DNA of 64,000 bases from Adiantum capillus-veneris (GCA_014529385.2 CM043955.1:152632140-152696139); one strand, 5' to 3'. Shown: positions 44,406 through 57,690, counted from the first letter of the stretch. The notes: generated from the sequence alone by a model not told the origin. Numbers and translations are program-made.

Positions 44406-45656
44406 CACTCAATTCTCTGCAATAATAGTCCGCACACCTTGCTCAACATGCTCACAAGCTAGAGCATCATGCAACCTATTCGCATGGGAGACATGCCTTG
44501 TCTCTCTGCATGGCTGTGTACTCTAAAAGACTGTGCCATCTCGCACATGACGTACTTGCATCACATGAATCCTGCCAATACTAACACCTCTCGCTATGAT
44601 TAGTTGTCCATGATGGATCTAAAACTATGCTCGTCCAGCACTACTTGGCATATTCTCTCTCATAATTGAATCACAAAGATCAAGCTCTGTGTCAAACCTG
44701 GCACATGGTGTACATCTCGCAACACATATGATGGACCACTCAACAATGATAGATTGACATCTCCTGCACCAACTATGTCATGCACTCAACCATCAGCTAG
44801 ACACACACACCCAAGCATACCACTAGCATATGTGCTAAACCACTCACGACTCGGCATGACATGAAATCTAGCACTCACATCTAGTATCCAATGGAAAGGT
44901 AATGTGTCATCAAAAACCGACATAAGAAAGTCAGGAGTAACATGGAAGCAAAGTCAAAATCTCCGTCATGCGTAGCCACATATGCTACATTTTCTCCCAC
45001 ATCATCCAAAGTGATAGCATCCCTCCTGTGTTGTCTCCTACATTATCTCTTCCGCCAAAAACAACACCTAAGTACATGCCCTGTATGACCACAATGCAAA
45101 CACACAATATCTCTATGTCTGCAAGATCGTCCTTTGATTGTAAACATCTCTCTAGACTCATTTGTTCCAAAAGCGTTGCACAATCTTTTCCATAACTCTC
45201 TAGTTGACATGCATCCAAACCAATGTAAGCTTGTCCAAGTCCTCCCACTCATCTTGAGGCATAGACTTTGGCCTAGCATCCATGCTCTGTGGTGGCAACA
45301 CTTGTCCCAATTGATTCAATGCATAACGCATACCTGCTTTTCAATGCTCAAAGTTTGAACCATCAAACTTGGTATGGAAAAGCACAAACCATGACAATGA
45401 TGTACATGCCAAATCCATGGCGATAACTTGTGACAAGATCAAGCACAAATTGATCAACTGACAATAGCCAAAGCCTGGCTAACTCATACACCAAGCACTA
45501 TCAAAATACAACATAAGTTGGCATAAGTTGTCTAAGAGAACTGTCAGCGAATATGGAAATCAATGTAACAAAACAACTGAGCAAAACCTTTCAAATGATG
45601 CAAAAACCCGCTCTAATCCAAGAGCACTATGTGGTAACCGATGAAACTATCATCAA
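44406..45656 (-). mobile_element. Copia copy C, inverted fragment
   Basis: The reverse complement aligns with 42281-43560 of copy B over its length. The gag start is at 45418 on the minus strand. Frames 45279-45043 and 45248-44985 keep RELWKRLCNAFGTNESRE and an intact knuckle CLHCGHTGHVLRC. Both ends are truncated: at 45656 it meets a Ty3 protease remnant, at 44406 the LTR of copy B. Copies B and C form an inverted pair. Confidence 0.82.
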
Positions 45657-45835
45657 TATCTTTTTGATATAGACTCTTGGACATGAGGGTAATCTCTGAC
45701 CCATAATTATCTATTTGAACAATGTATGGCTCTTCTAACACTCCCACTTTTACCAGGGTCTCAGTAGTTGCTCTTGCCCAATGACTCTTGTGAGTTTTCT
45801 CAGACTTCATCCTCATCGTCCAAGAGACGAACCTA
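45613..45835 (-). pseudogene. Ty3/gypsy gag-protease junction remnant
   Basis: The minus-strand reading SHWARATTETLVKVGVLEE then IDNYGSEITLMSKSLYQK corresponds to the start of a plant Ty3 aspartic protease, where VD-GSEINLMS is usual; the catalytic Asp appears as DNYG, so the triad is damaged. The copia fragment cuts it off at about 45656. Upstream on this strand lies the tandem array. Confidence 0.55.
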
Positions 45836-46247
45836 TTTTACTTCTCCTCTAGACTTGTAGCATCCAAAAACGGTTCCACCAGCTTGCTTACCATAAATAT
45901 GTACTTCTGGTGCATTTAAAGTCTCACCTTCACATTGTACATGGATCGCTTCAATAAGAGACTTTTGCTTTCACTTGATAATGTCAATGATTTCTTCATG
46001 GAAATCCCGTTTTGCTATGCCAATGACCTCACCCACCAAGGTAAATTCAACCTTACTGTTCAAAATCCTCTCTTCCAAAACCTTTTTCAGATTTTTCGCT
46101 GCCTCTATGTCAGATTGGAAATTATAAGCTGGGTTCTATGCTTTATCTTTTGTTGTTCCCTTCTTCTTTTCTTTAGTAGCTTCTTGCATAGGCACTTTAG
46201 GTATAGGAACCTCTTGTGGAAAAGGTGCTTGAGGAGGAATTGTGTCG

Positions 46248-47740
46248 TTTCTGCCTCCACTCCTCATGGCCCTTTTTCAAGATCATTCATCCCCATTCTC
46301 ATGCCTATGTTTCTCCTCAACAATGGCCTTATTGGCTTGGTATGTATGCATGCACTGACAACGATTCTACAAGGTCATCCCAACATGTTTCTAGCCAAAT
46401 TCAATCTCTAGCTTCATACAAAACCTCTTTAGTCATTTCACCCTTCATATCAAACTCTATTGACAGTTAAAAAGATCCAAGATCAACTCAAAACTATTGT
46501 GTGTATGATGATTTGGTGTCGCCTTGCTTCCAATTGCACAAGTACAGTGCTCGTTTGCCCTAGCAAAAACCCTTTCTTCCTCCTTCAATTTTTCATTGAG
46601 GCAATTTCATGGAAGCTTCATTCCACACGCCTCCTCATGGCCCTTTTTGAAGATCATTCATCCCCATTCTCACGCCTCTGTTTCTCTTCAACATTGGCCT
46701 TATTGGCTTGGCATGTATGCATGCACTGATAAAGACTCTACAAGGTCATCCCATCATGTTTTTAGCCAAATTCAATCTCCATCTTCATACAAAACCTCTT
46801 TAGTCATTTCACCCTTCATAAAATCTATTGACTCTTAAAAAGATCCAAGTTCAACTCAAAAATCTTGTGTGTATGCTGATTTGGTTTCGCCTCGCTCCCA
46901 ATTGCACAAGTACAGTACTTGTTTGCACAAGCAAAAACCCTTTCTTCCTCCTTCAATTCTTCATCGATGCAATTTCATGGAAGCTTCAGTCCACATGCCT
47001 CCTCATGACCCTTTTTGATGATCGTTCATCCCCATTCTCACGCCTATGTTTCTCTTCAACATTGGCCTAATTGGCTTGGCATGTATACATGCACTGATAA
47101 AGATTCTACATGGTCATCCCAACATGTTTCTAACCAAATGCAATCTCCAGCTTCATGCAAAACCTCTTTAGTCATTTCACCCTTCATAGCAAACTCTATT
47201 GACTCTTAAAAAGATCCAAGATCAACCCAAAACTCTTGTGTGTATGATGATTTGGTGTCGCCTCGCTCCCAATTGCACAGGTGCAATGCTTATTTGTCCT
47301 AACAAAAACCCTTTCTTCCTCCTTCAATTATTCGTCGAGGCAATTTCATGGAAGCTTCAACCCATACGCCTCCTCATGGCCCTTTTCGAAGATCAGTCAT
47401 CCCCATTCTCACGCCTATGTTTCTCTTCAACAATGGCCTGATTGGCTTAGCATGTATGCATGCACTAATAAAGATTCTACACGGTCATCCCAACATGTTT
47501 CTAGCCAAATGCAATCTCCAGCTTCATACAAACTCTCTTTAGTCATTTCACCCTTCATAGAAAACTCTTTTGACTCTTTAAAAGATCCAAGATAAACTCA
47601 AAACTCTTATGTGTATGATGATTTGGTGTCGCCTCACTCCCAGTTGCACAGGTACAGTGCTTGTTTGCCCTAGCAAAAACCCTTTCTTCCTCCTTCAATT
47701 CTTCATCGAGGCAATTTCATGGAAGCTTCAGCCCACACAC
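46248..47740. repeat. ~370 bp tandem array, about four units
   Basis: The phrase AAAGATCCAAGATCAACTC recurs at about 46470, 46838, 47209 and 47581, giving periods of 368-372 bp. Units are 90% or more identical and include CATGGAAGCTTCA-CC, CCTCCTCATGGCCC and CAACATGTTTCTA. Plus-strand frames of ~80-104 codons recur in each unit but encode no known domain and look like a by-product. The array sits upstream (minus sense) of the Ty3 protease remnant, so it may be an amplified gag segment or a satellite seeded from it. Confidence 0.92.
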
Positions 47741-47759
47741 CATTTTGAGGAGAGAAAAC

Positions 47760-48600
47760 CTTAATTGGATTCGCCACACACTCCAATATAGTGTAGGATT
47801 ACGTAGTGCGGGACTGCACTAGCACACCATAGAAGCAACTTGGGTATGTACCCCTTCACAAAGAGGCTTAATGAGTTGATATTGTGCTTCAAAAGATCTC
47901 CCTGACTCCTTATCGGAAGTGAATGTGATGTGGCATTATGAGCCATTGTTTTCCATTTTTGGATTAGTTTTGATCATTTTTAAATTTTTTAAAAAAAATT
48001 GCCCGTAAAAAGCACAAACAAGCTTTAAAAAAATCCCTGAATTTGTATAATAGCCCCTTGGAGTCAAATTGCATACTAAACCTCATTTTTCCACCTGGCA
48101 AGCACTAGGCAAAACAAGTGTGCCATCCCGATGCACTTGACATATGTACATTTATAAACCAACTTAATCATATTTTAATGTGATAAAACACATCATAGTG
48201 CCATGTTTAGGGCATCGCCTACTCGACAAGGAGAGCGACTGCCAACTGTGGCAATGTAGCATTTAGTCTCACATAACAAAAGGCATAGAAATTGAGATGA
48301 ACACTTTGATTTCACATAATAAACATGCCACAACACGACACCGTGCACGGCTTGTGATTTGGAAGGGAGATCAAGGCTCAATTAAGTAAACGTGGTGATC
48401 TTCCTGCCTGTCAAAATTTACTAAAACTACCATTGTTTCCTTTTATATGCATCTGATATTTCTACGCATCTCATGATTCGGGCTTGGAGATCTCGTTCGT
48501 ATATCCCATGGCTAGAGCTTCAATTAATAGACCATGGGCTTTAGTGTTGGGTGCCACTACTTTAGTAATGTAAGGGCTAGGAACCCATTGTACCATACAC
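47760..48600. other. Stretch without recognisable gene
   Basis: AT-rich in the first half. No domain, RNA gene or repeat structure was recognised. Confidence 0.45.
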
Positions 48601-48625
48601 GATGACATGATCTGTTTGTACGATC

Positions 48626-48626
<1 letters not shown>

Positions 48627-48667
<41 letters not shown>
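48627..48667. repeat. (TG)n microsatellite at the 5' edge of a LINE
   Basis: About 41 bp of pure TG. LINE coding homology starts directly after it, so it may mark the truncated 5' junction. Confidence 0.95.
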
Positions 48668-48668
<1 letters not shown>

Positions 48669-48679
48669 AAGTCTATTGA

Positions 48680-51270
48680 TGCTGGTTCGGCACAAGCTTC
48701 AGCCAACTCTCTTGTACAATGATCCACAGGGCCGCTGGATGGTGGTTCAATGCCTGTTGAACGGTCAGGTTTATGAATTTGGAGGTGTTTATGTGCATAC
48801 ATCATCCGAGCAAAGGACTGATATCTCTTCCAGTTTATGGACTTCAGATGCATTCCTTTGCGGTGATTTTAATAATACCCCTATGATGGATGATAGTACC
48901 ACGGGTAATTCACACATGTTGTCTACGGAAAGGCAAGAATGGGATAATCTGTTTGCTACTACTCCGATGATTGATTTATGGCGGCATTTGCACCCAAATG
49001 TCTCTGGATTTACTTTTCAACATGTTGCTCACTCTTCTTATCGAGCGCGGTTGGATGGTTGGTATTTGCTTAATCTGCAACATCATGAGGATGTTGCATG
49101 TGAGATCAGCATCGATTACACTTTGCAGTTATCTGATCATTACCCTATTTTTGAACGTGAGTTTTGCGCAGTCTCTTTGTGATCGACCTCTTTCTAGAAA
49201 ACGTATGCTACATATTAAAAATGCTTATCTCACTCGTGCGGCTTTTCTTGATGCTGCCTCGTATCGCTTTGTTATGAGGGTGCAAAGTGTCATTTATGAC
49301 TATGGCACGCATTACATGCAGTGCACTCGGGGGGATGTTAAGGATGCGAATCAAGGTTGCCAACAGTTGCAAGAGTTGCTGATTTCAGGCCTTTGTCTGA
49401 CTCTGAGATGGTGGAGTTGTGCGAACCTTCAGTGTGTATTCAACATAATGACAAGCGTAAACTTGTTGAATGGCAGACGCGTGCCTGTCAACAAGCTTTC
49501 ATGGATAAAGGTTGTGCTTCAAAGCAATTTTTTAAGCATTTGAATCATACGAGGGTCTCGCAAGCAATCAAGCGGGTTATGCTTTCCCCAGGTGTTTGGA
49601 CTTCTTCAAAGCTAGAACTTGTTGATGCCATGGTTTTGCATTATCGACAGGTGTTTGCTGCTCCTTCTCGGGATGCATGTTGCCTTGAAGACCCATTCAC
49701 GGCCTCGGAATTGCACAGTGCGTTGCTTGCTTTGGGCCATTGGCGGTCTCCCGGTTGGGATGGGCTTACAGTGGAATTCTTCCTCTCCTTTTGGGAGGCT
49801 CTTGAACTTCCATTTCTTTTTATGATTAATGCAGCATGGCAAAAACAGGATTTGCCATTATCTTGGAAAGAAGGTTTACTTAAATTGTTGCCTAAGCAAG
49901 CGCTTTGCGAGCGATTCTCTCATTGGCGCCCGATTACTTTGATGCCGGTGATTTACAAGATATTGGCTAAGATGCTGGTGCACCGCATTAAGGACCATAT
50001 TTTTATATAACTCCATTAGGCTCAATATGATTTCATTCCACACCGCCAGATTATGGACAATCTGACTAATGTTATGATTGGAATGGAGTATGCTAAGTAC
50101 ACTCATCCAGATGTGCTGGTTATGAAAGTTGATAATGAAAAGGCCTTTGACACTGTACAGTGGGATTTCATTGTTGCCACCATGAGGTGCCTAGGATTTG
50201 GTCCTAAATTCGCCAATGTGGTTTATTTCTTGTATGCATGTAGCACGTCTTCGGTGATCTTGGAAGGCGAACTAACAAAATCTTGGCCTCTTGGTTGTTC
50301 GCTCAGGCATGGTTGCCCCCTTAGGGCTCGGTTGTATGCTATAGCCACTCACCCATTGTTGGTTTATCTTGATCACTTGACTTTTGTTGAGCGTCTTCAT
50401 GGTTTGCGGTTACCTTCGGGTCGTACCTTCGTTGGCCAGGCTTACGCAGATGATTCGTTGCTTATGCCTCATAATCGGAAGGCTAACGTGAAGTGATTAT
50501 GGAAGCTTTGGACCTTTTTGGCATTGCGATGACTGGGCTTAAAGTCAACTTTTGTAAATCGAAGATTCTGTCTCTTTGTTCTTCTATTTGGCACAGTCTA
50601 TTGTGGCCAGGTGAGATTGTTTCTCCAAATGTGATTACTAGGCATTTGGGTTACCCAATTGGATAGAATGTCACTCATTCTCAGAAAGTGGATTGGGTTA
50701 TGCAACGTTTGAATGTCAAATTATACTACTGGAAGTTATCCACTTGGCCGTTACATATTCATCTGCGAATTGTTCAAAGCATCTTGTTGGCATATGTTCA
50801 GTTCTTTTTTCCAGTGATGCATTGGCCTCGTCGTTCTATTGATTCTCTTATGTCGGACATCATGTCCCATATGTGGCAGACCCATGCTCAGAAAAAAGGC
50901 TTGGACTTGATGTCTATGGAGAAGCTTTGCACTCTTAAACGCCTGGGTGGCCTTAACATCTTGGATTTGCGCAGGCATGTTCTTGCTTGGAAAGCTATGT
51001 TGTTCCCTACACTTGTGCAAAAAATTCAGCCTTGGACTCTTATGTTTGCATACCTTGGTCATCATGTTGTTACTTCCTCTTTTGGCCATTGGCAACCATC
51101 TATCTGGGAGGTGGTTTTCGGCAAGATGGAAGGGTACATTCCTGGCTGTCCTCTTGCTTCCACTTTAGTGTCTTCCTAGAAAGAGGTCATGATTCATCTT
51201 TCATAAAATCCTCGACGGGAAGGTGATTCGGTTCATTTGGAGAGTCTCCATTGGAGCCGAGCATTTTCTG
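48680..51270 (+). pseudogene. LINE ORF2: endonuclease end and reverse transcriptase
   Basis: Endonuclease: AFLCGDFNNTP and SDHYPIF (48850-49150), the late motifs of the APE-type nuclease. RT: HWRSPGWDGLTVEFF, FSHWRPITLMPVIYKILAK (49740-49975), then after a stop KVDNEKAFDTVQWDF (50130) and GQAYADDSLLM (50440), with YADD as the catalytic box. The L1 clade is suggested by GWDGLT and by the zf-RVT that follows after the insertion. The thumb region reads WRLSTWPL-like, with WPRRS and KKGLDLMSMEKLCTLKRLGG (50820-50950), and ends WRVSIGAEHFL at 51270. Confidence 0.82.
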
Positions 51271-51906
<636 letters not shown>

Positions 51907-52089
51907 ACCCCCCCCCCCCCCCCCCCCCCTCCCCTTCACTTTTGTTTTCGAGATACACACACACACACACACATAGCTGAACATATTGAGGGCACCTGGC
52001 CACACCGCCTCGCGCTCCACCACTCGTCATGATCACCGCCAGTGTGGGTGCACACGTACACCTAACTCCCTTGCGGACGGCGATCAAGC

Positions 52090-52985
52090 ATGAGGAAGAT
52101 GAAAGATAAAGCCGACCCCCTAGAGGATGCCATTCAAAAATGCAAAGAGGAGATGACGGAGATCATGACCAAGATGAACCGCAACCTCTGGGGCACAATA
52201 AACATGCTCGAAGGATGCGTGCTGATCCAAGAGAGCAAGATAAGCACGTTGGAAGACCGAGTGACGACCCAAGAGGAAGAGATCGCGTCACTCAAGAAAG
52301 AGCTCGCTGAAGCACGATCAAGAAACACACTGGAAGAGGGCGAACTGCAACCCTCAGTAATCGAAGAAATCAACCCGATCAAGGAGCAAGTACGGGCCAT
52401 CAAAGAAGGAGAAGAGCAACATAAAGAAATGATGACCTCTTGGGTGGATGTTCTTACCAAAACTCAACAGAAGGCGGACGAAGCCGAGAAATGGATCAAG
52501 GTGGCCAAGAAAGGAAAAGACAAGGAGATAACGCCCACACCCACACCCAACAACATCATTAATCAGACACTAGAGGAGGAGCAGAGGAGAAGGGTGCGCG
52601 CTTTACATGTGAGAATTTGCGGTCTTAAAGACAAAGGCAATGTGGACAAAGACGTAAAAGAACTCACAGCCTTGATGGGGATTCATGAGCCAACGCACAC
52701 AAGGGCATGGAGAGTGGGCAACATAAAGAAAAATGGAAGCAGTGGAGAAACCTCAAAAGAAAGAGCACTCATCCTCCGTTTTCCCTCCATGGATGAAAAG
52801 AAGTCATTCTTGAAGAAAAGACCAACTCTTAAAAAGACTGGCATCTTCCTCGGGGATGATCTCACCCTCTCACAGATCGCTCATATGCAAGAAGTAATGT
52901 AGGAGATTAGAGCGGCAAGGGGAAATGGCAAGATCGCTTTTTACCGAGACGGAAAAGTGGTAACACTTGAGCGACGCTCCACATG
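52090..52985 (+). pseudogene. LINE ORF1p, coiled coil plus RRM type
   Basis: MRKMKDKADPLEDAIQKCKE opens a protein with heptad-rich helices (residues ~10-160, ISTLEDRVTTQEEEIASLKK). An RRM-like region follows (RALHVRICGLKD ... HTRAWRVGN ... RALILRFPSMDEKKSFLKK, ~172-250), then a C-terminal domain (GIFLGDDLTLSQIAHMQEVM), a TAG, and in the same frame EIRAARGNGKIAFYRDGKVV. Coiled coil, RRM and basic CTD are the layout of vertebrate L1-type ORF1p, which coats the RNA as a trimer. Plant LINE ORF1s more often carry a zinc knuckle, so this layout is notable. One stop separates it from an intact reading. Confidence 0.75.
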
Positions 52986-53009
52986 ACGGTGCAAGACTTA
53001 TGGGACCAC

Positions 53010-56000
53010 ACTCAAAGTAGCTGCCTGGAACTGCAATGGATATATGCGTCTTGATGTGGGTGCCTTTGAGGATAGCTTTACTGGAAGAGACATCATCTTT
53101 TACTATGAGACACACCAGGCCCCAAGGCAATCCATGCCTCACATCAGTGGATACAGGTGGGAGACAGCCTACAGACAGGAGACACGCTTAGAGCACAGAG
53201 GGCGGGGCTCGGGGGGAGTGGCAGTGTTATTTAGAGAGGATCTGCAGCCACTGATACATATAGCCCGCAGGGACGAGCAGGCTAGGTACATGTGGGTGAG
53301 ACTGAGAGACAGGCAGATACCTCTATCTAGCTATCTGCTACTTTCCCCCGAGTACATCAGTTTATGCATCAACCAGAGGACACTCCCCTTTCTCTATTTT
53401 GGATGATGACATATGGGAGTTCTCTAGGGACGGTGACATTATCATCCTAGGGGACTTCAATGCCAGGACTACCCATCATCAGGCAGTGTTTTATGATACT
53501 TCAGAGGAGATGCTAAGAGAGCTAGATGTTGTAGAGGCGGGCCTTTCCAGACTATCACACGATGTGGAATGTATTGAGTATGGGCGACACTTGATAGACA
53601 TGGGCACTGCACATGGATTGGCCATCTTGAACGGCCTACAGAGATTTCCTACTTCGGGAGGTTTTACATGCTTCCCACACAGACATGGAGCCAGCACAGT
53701 AGACTATGTCATGGCACAGCCGAATCTCATCTCTAGTATCCAGGATCTCACAGTTGAGCCCAGACCGATCGGGGTGGCAGTGGATCATGCTCTGGTGTCG
53801 ATGACCATCTCCTTCCAGTTCAGTGTAGCACACAGGCCACGAGTAGCACCCCCTACTCTCTACACATTCACACGGGAGACGGATTCTGTATACATGGACG
53901 GAATCTACAGACACCTATGCACTGAGGACCCGGGGCGACCTTTGGAAGAGCTAACTACTATACTGACACAGACATTACATGAGGGTGAAGCAGAAGCATA
54001 CCCACACACCAAGCCTGAGCATAGCTGCCGATCAGGGAGCATGCCTCAGAACAGCTAGTACGATGAGGAGTGCCGTCAGACTAGAGCCAGACTTCAGAGG
54101 GAGGTGTTGTTGGGGGACGTCACTCACAGACAGTCTCACAGATTGACTTCCAATGCCTAGTGTGGCGGAAGAAGAGGGCTTTTTTGGCTCGACTCGAGCA
54201 GGATTTATATCATCTATTCTTGAGTCAGGACTCGCGTGAGGCGTGGCGGCTCTTTCATGAGCAGTCCCCCCCCCCTGCTATTTCCTCCACAGAGACCTGG
54301 GGGCAATACGCATCATCTTTGTACACAATACCTGGACAGCTTGCCCCTCCCAACCCCCCCGATCCATGCCCACACGCATGTATCTTTTTCACCGCTGAGA
54401 TGGTGAAGAAAGCTATTGACAGGATGAAGACTGGGAGAGCATATGATCATGATGGCCTAGTCGCTGAGCATTTCATGCATGCCAAAGACCTACTAGAAGA
54501 GCTTCTAGCAGTTATGTTTAATCGGGCCATGTGTGAGGGCCTACCAGACTCTTGGAGCCTATCTACGATCGTACCTATCTTCAAATCAGCGGACCCCATG
54601 GAGCCTGGGAATTATCGCACTATTATGATTGGGCACACACTGGCACGGTTGTATGCATCCATTCTAGAGCAACAGCTGAGTAGATGGGCAGAGAGGGAAG
54701 GGATACGTGCAACTGGGCAGGCAAGATTCAGGAGAGGCTTCTCTACTCTTGACCATATCCTAACACTCGGGGCCATCATCGAAGAAGGCAGATCTCATGG
54801 GAGACGGATCTATTGTAGCTTTGTGGACTTCCGCAAAGCTTTCGACACGGTACCCAGAGCTAGACTGATGCGCAGACTACAGGAAATGGGAGTGCCCACA
54901 GAACTCATTTGGGGGATCATGGCATTGTACAGATCAGTAGTAGGGCATGTACGCACCCCGTAGGGACTTTCTACACCGGTTCACTCCACTATTGGGGTGA
55001 AGTAGGGCTGCCCGCTCTCTCCTACACTTTTCGGTATGTATGTGGATGAGGTTTCTGACTACATTGACAGCGATGGGGATAAAGGTGCTCAATTGGCAGG
55101 GACATGGATTCCACTTTTGTTATATGCTGATGACATAGTGTTGATCTCCGAATCCCCAGAAGGAATGCAACGTCAATTGGATGATTTACATATGTTTGCC
55201 CACGAAAGTGGTTTGTCTGTCAACCTGGGTAAAACCAAGGTTATGGTGTTTAATACCACCCCACAGTGGATCCGGAGGTCAGCACCTACATTCACATACG
55301 GCCAGGAGATTGTGGAGTACACAGACGCTTACACTTACCTTGGAGTGGTTTTTAGCAGACCTGCATTCTCACTCAGAAGAGAAGCAGAGACTAGACTTAC
55401 TAGAGCCCACGCAGCATTGGGTAGATTGGAGAGGATCTGTTCGCAGGTTCAATTTCAGGAGCCCCGGACGAAGCTTTGGCTCTTTGACACCTTGGTGGCT
55501 TCAGCATTGCTCTATGGGGCTGAGATATGGAGACCTTCACTGGATCACCACGGCAGGCCGGGTCGCTCAGACGGATGGGGGAACATGGAGAAACCTCTCG
55601 TCTCTATGATCTCGTGGCTCATTAGAGCCAAGGCATCAGTACCACGGGCCATTATCCGAGCAGAGCTAGCCCCCCCCCCCCCCCCCCCAACCAGTGGTAG
55701 CGGCGCTCACCAGATCAGTCTCCTTCATAAACCGCACATGGGAACTTCCCAGAGACAGATATGCTCGCATAGCACTTGAGTCCTCTCGACAGTTAGCCAT
55801 ACAAGGAGATACAACATGCTGGTATGGGGAGATGACATCATGGTTTCAGGCGCATGGGTTCAGCATAGACAGGCTGCCACCATTCCAGTACTCATTGGAT
55901 GCACCATCTCTCATTCTTACACAGTGGGAGATCACCAAGCTCATCCGCCAAGACCTGACCCAGCTAGACACCAGGAGGACATGGATACAACCAGCACAAG

Positions 56001-56520
56001 AACTGGGCACGAAGATGGCTTTCTACAGAGACCACCTTCTCCAGCTTACGGAAGATGGTTTTGTGATGAGACCCAGATACATGGATACCCACCTGTCTCA
56101 TGGGATACGGTGTGCTATTGGCCAGTTACGCACATTGTCTCACCAGCTGCGGATTGAAACTGGGAGATACAGCGGAATACCAGTAGAGGCCAGGACATGC
56201 CCCTTGTGTGACATGGAACCTGAGACAGAGCTGCATTATACATGCAGCTGCCCCGTCTACTACGAGATTCGAGGCCGCTTCCATTGCTTGTTCAGAGAGG
56301 GTTTTGGACCACTCTCAAGATTAATGGGATACGAAGATCAAAGATGCCTCGGTTTGTTCTTGCTCGAGCTACGCAGACACAGAGAGAGCCTGATGAATGG
56401 CGAGGCTAACCAGTCTCAAAGACGGATTACAGACTTCTTCAGAGCAGACACGGGACATCCGCAAGAGCCACTTCCACAGGAGAGCTCCCCCCCCGTCTCA
56501 CACCAGAGGCACACTGATTG
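53010..56520 (+). pseudogene. LINE ORF2: endonuclease, reverse transcriptase, CCHC
   Basis: Endonuclease: VAAWNCNGYM (53020-53050), FYYETHQAP, GSGGVAVLFRE, IILGDFNARTTHH (53440), STVDYVMAQPN and VAVDHALVSM (53780). A frame change lies near 53395 and stops at about 54058. RT: WSLSTIVPIFKSADPMEPGN, RIYCSFVDFRKAFDTVPR (54810-54865), GCPLSPTLFGMYVDEV after a TAG, and LLLYADDIVLISES (55115-55155) with YADD. At 55670-55688 a C19 run coincides with a frame change. The C-terminal CPLCDMEPETELHYTC (56200-56245) is a CCHC-type finger. It nicks target DNA and copies its RNA onto it. This copy is broken. Confidence 0.85.
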
Positions 56521-56918
56521 ACCGAGCGATTGAACTGGGGAAATCCAGCGCCCACGACTGCGCAGGACTACACAGCATCGACAGAGGCTACATCAAAAGA
56601 TTCAGAGCACGTTGGCCAGGCATGCACGACGCCCGGTCAGACTACTAACCATGGAGGAAATTGATGAGATTCCCCAACGACCGATGCTAGATCTTTTGTG
56701 ATTCAGCTATCCAAACTAGCCGCCCTTTTTTGCTTAGTTTTCGTCTTAGCTCACATTGACCAATCTAAAATCCCATAATAGATATCTTTGTTTTGTACTG
56801 TTGTTAGGTTATTTTGTTACTCTGACTTTGTATCACATCCACCACCTTGTAACTTTCTGGTCTCATAGGTCACTATGGCCTTTTGAAGACGTTAATATAA
56901 CATTTCATTTCATTTCTT
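56521..56918 (+). other. 3' UTR and tail of the second LINE
   Basis: After the ORF2 end the sequence carries a T-rich 3' UTR. Its last ~80 bp, including CATAGGTCACTATGGCC, are repeated at 51826-51905. It ends in CATTT repeats. Confidence 0.75.
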
Positions 56919-57690
56919 GCTTTGGTCGACCACTCCCCTAGCCAAGTTTACTTTCTCTCTGGCCACGGTATTCATGTGGTTGAGGATTTAGTCGATGAGG
57001 CTAGATATACCTTTGAGTTTGACTTTTTGCCAGTTTCGCCTTTAACTGATGGTGATCGCATGTCTGATTGGGATCTTCGAGAAATGCCTTTTCGAGATAT
57101 TTTTGCGGCTCGAAGTTATGTTCTTCTTCTACCACAATCATGGCTTGCTAATCATTGCAATGCCCTTTGGCACATGCATAAATCTGATCTCTGGTGGAGG
57201 AAGCTTCTTTCTGCCTTGTGGAAAAGCCGTCTGCCTTTGAAGGAGCGATTGTTTCTTTGGCGCTAATTGCTTGGAGTGCTTCCTGTTGGCACTTTTCTTA
57301 TGGCGCATCATATTCGCCCCTCCTCTTACGTCCGTTGCTCCATTGCAGAAGAGGATATTTGCCACCTGCTGTGGGATTGTTGCATTACTAGAGACTTCCT
57401 TCGCCGTGTATCGGCTTGTATGCGGCTCTACTTTCCTGGGTTTGTTTTTCACAAAAGGTTTTGGGTATTTGGCATTTTCTCTTCGGCCCTACAGCGTTTT
57501 GATGTCTTCTTTATGTGGGTCAGATTACTGGGCTTATTGGACCCTGTGGAGTCAGCGTAATGCTTACATGTTTCGTCGTACTCATGCAAACCCGTTTCCA
57601 CTCTTCAAGCTTTCCCTTAGGCAATCGTTACGGTTTGCTTTGGAAGTTGGTGATATCACCTCAGAGATACATCGGCTTTCCTATGAATGT
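56919..57690 (+). pseudogene. C-terminal part of the first LINE with zf-RVT
   Basis: It resumes in frame as ALVDHSPSQVYFLSGHG, then DWDLREMPFRDIFAARS, KSRLPLKERLFLWR, a stop, and CSIAEEDICHLLWDC (57340-57385), the zinc-binding region (zf-RVT) typical of plant L1 LINE ORF2 C-termini. Frame shifts follow (SDYWAYWTLWSQRNAYMFRR at about 57525-57585 in another frame). It ends with a poly-A. Confidence 0.8.

Larger units (their letters stand above)
51908..56918 (+). mobile_element. Second LINE, near full length, nested in the first
   Basis: After a C run (51908-51929), an (AC)n tract (51955-51973) and a 5' leader, ORF1 starts at 52090 and ORF2 at about 53010. The 3' UTR ends in repeated CATTT units, TAACATTTCATTTCATTTC, at 56918. 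This (CATTT)n tail differs from the poly-A of the host LINE, so they are different families. ORF1 has one stop; ORF2 has several stops and two frame changes, one at a 19 bp C run. Confidence 0.83.

Noticed and set aside
46216-47595. Repeated 80-104 codon plus-strand frames
   Set aside because: They recur because the DNA is a ~370 bp tandem array; no domain, and the frames shift between units.
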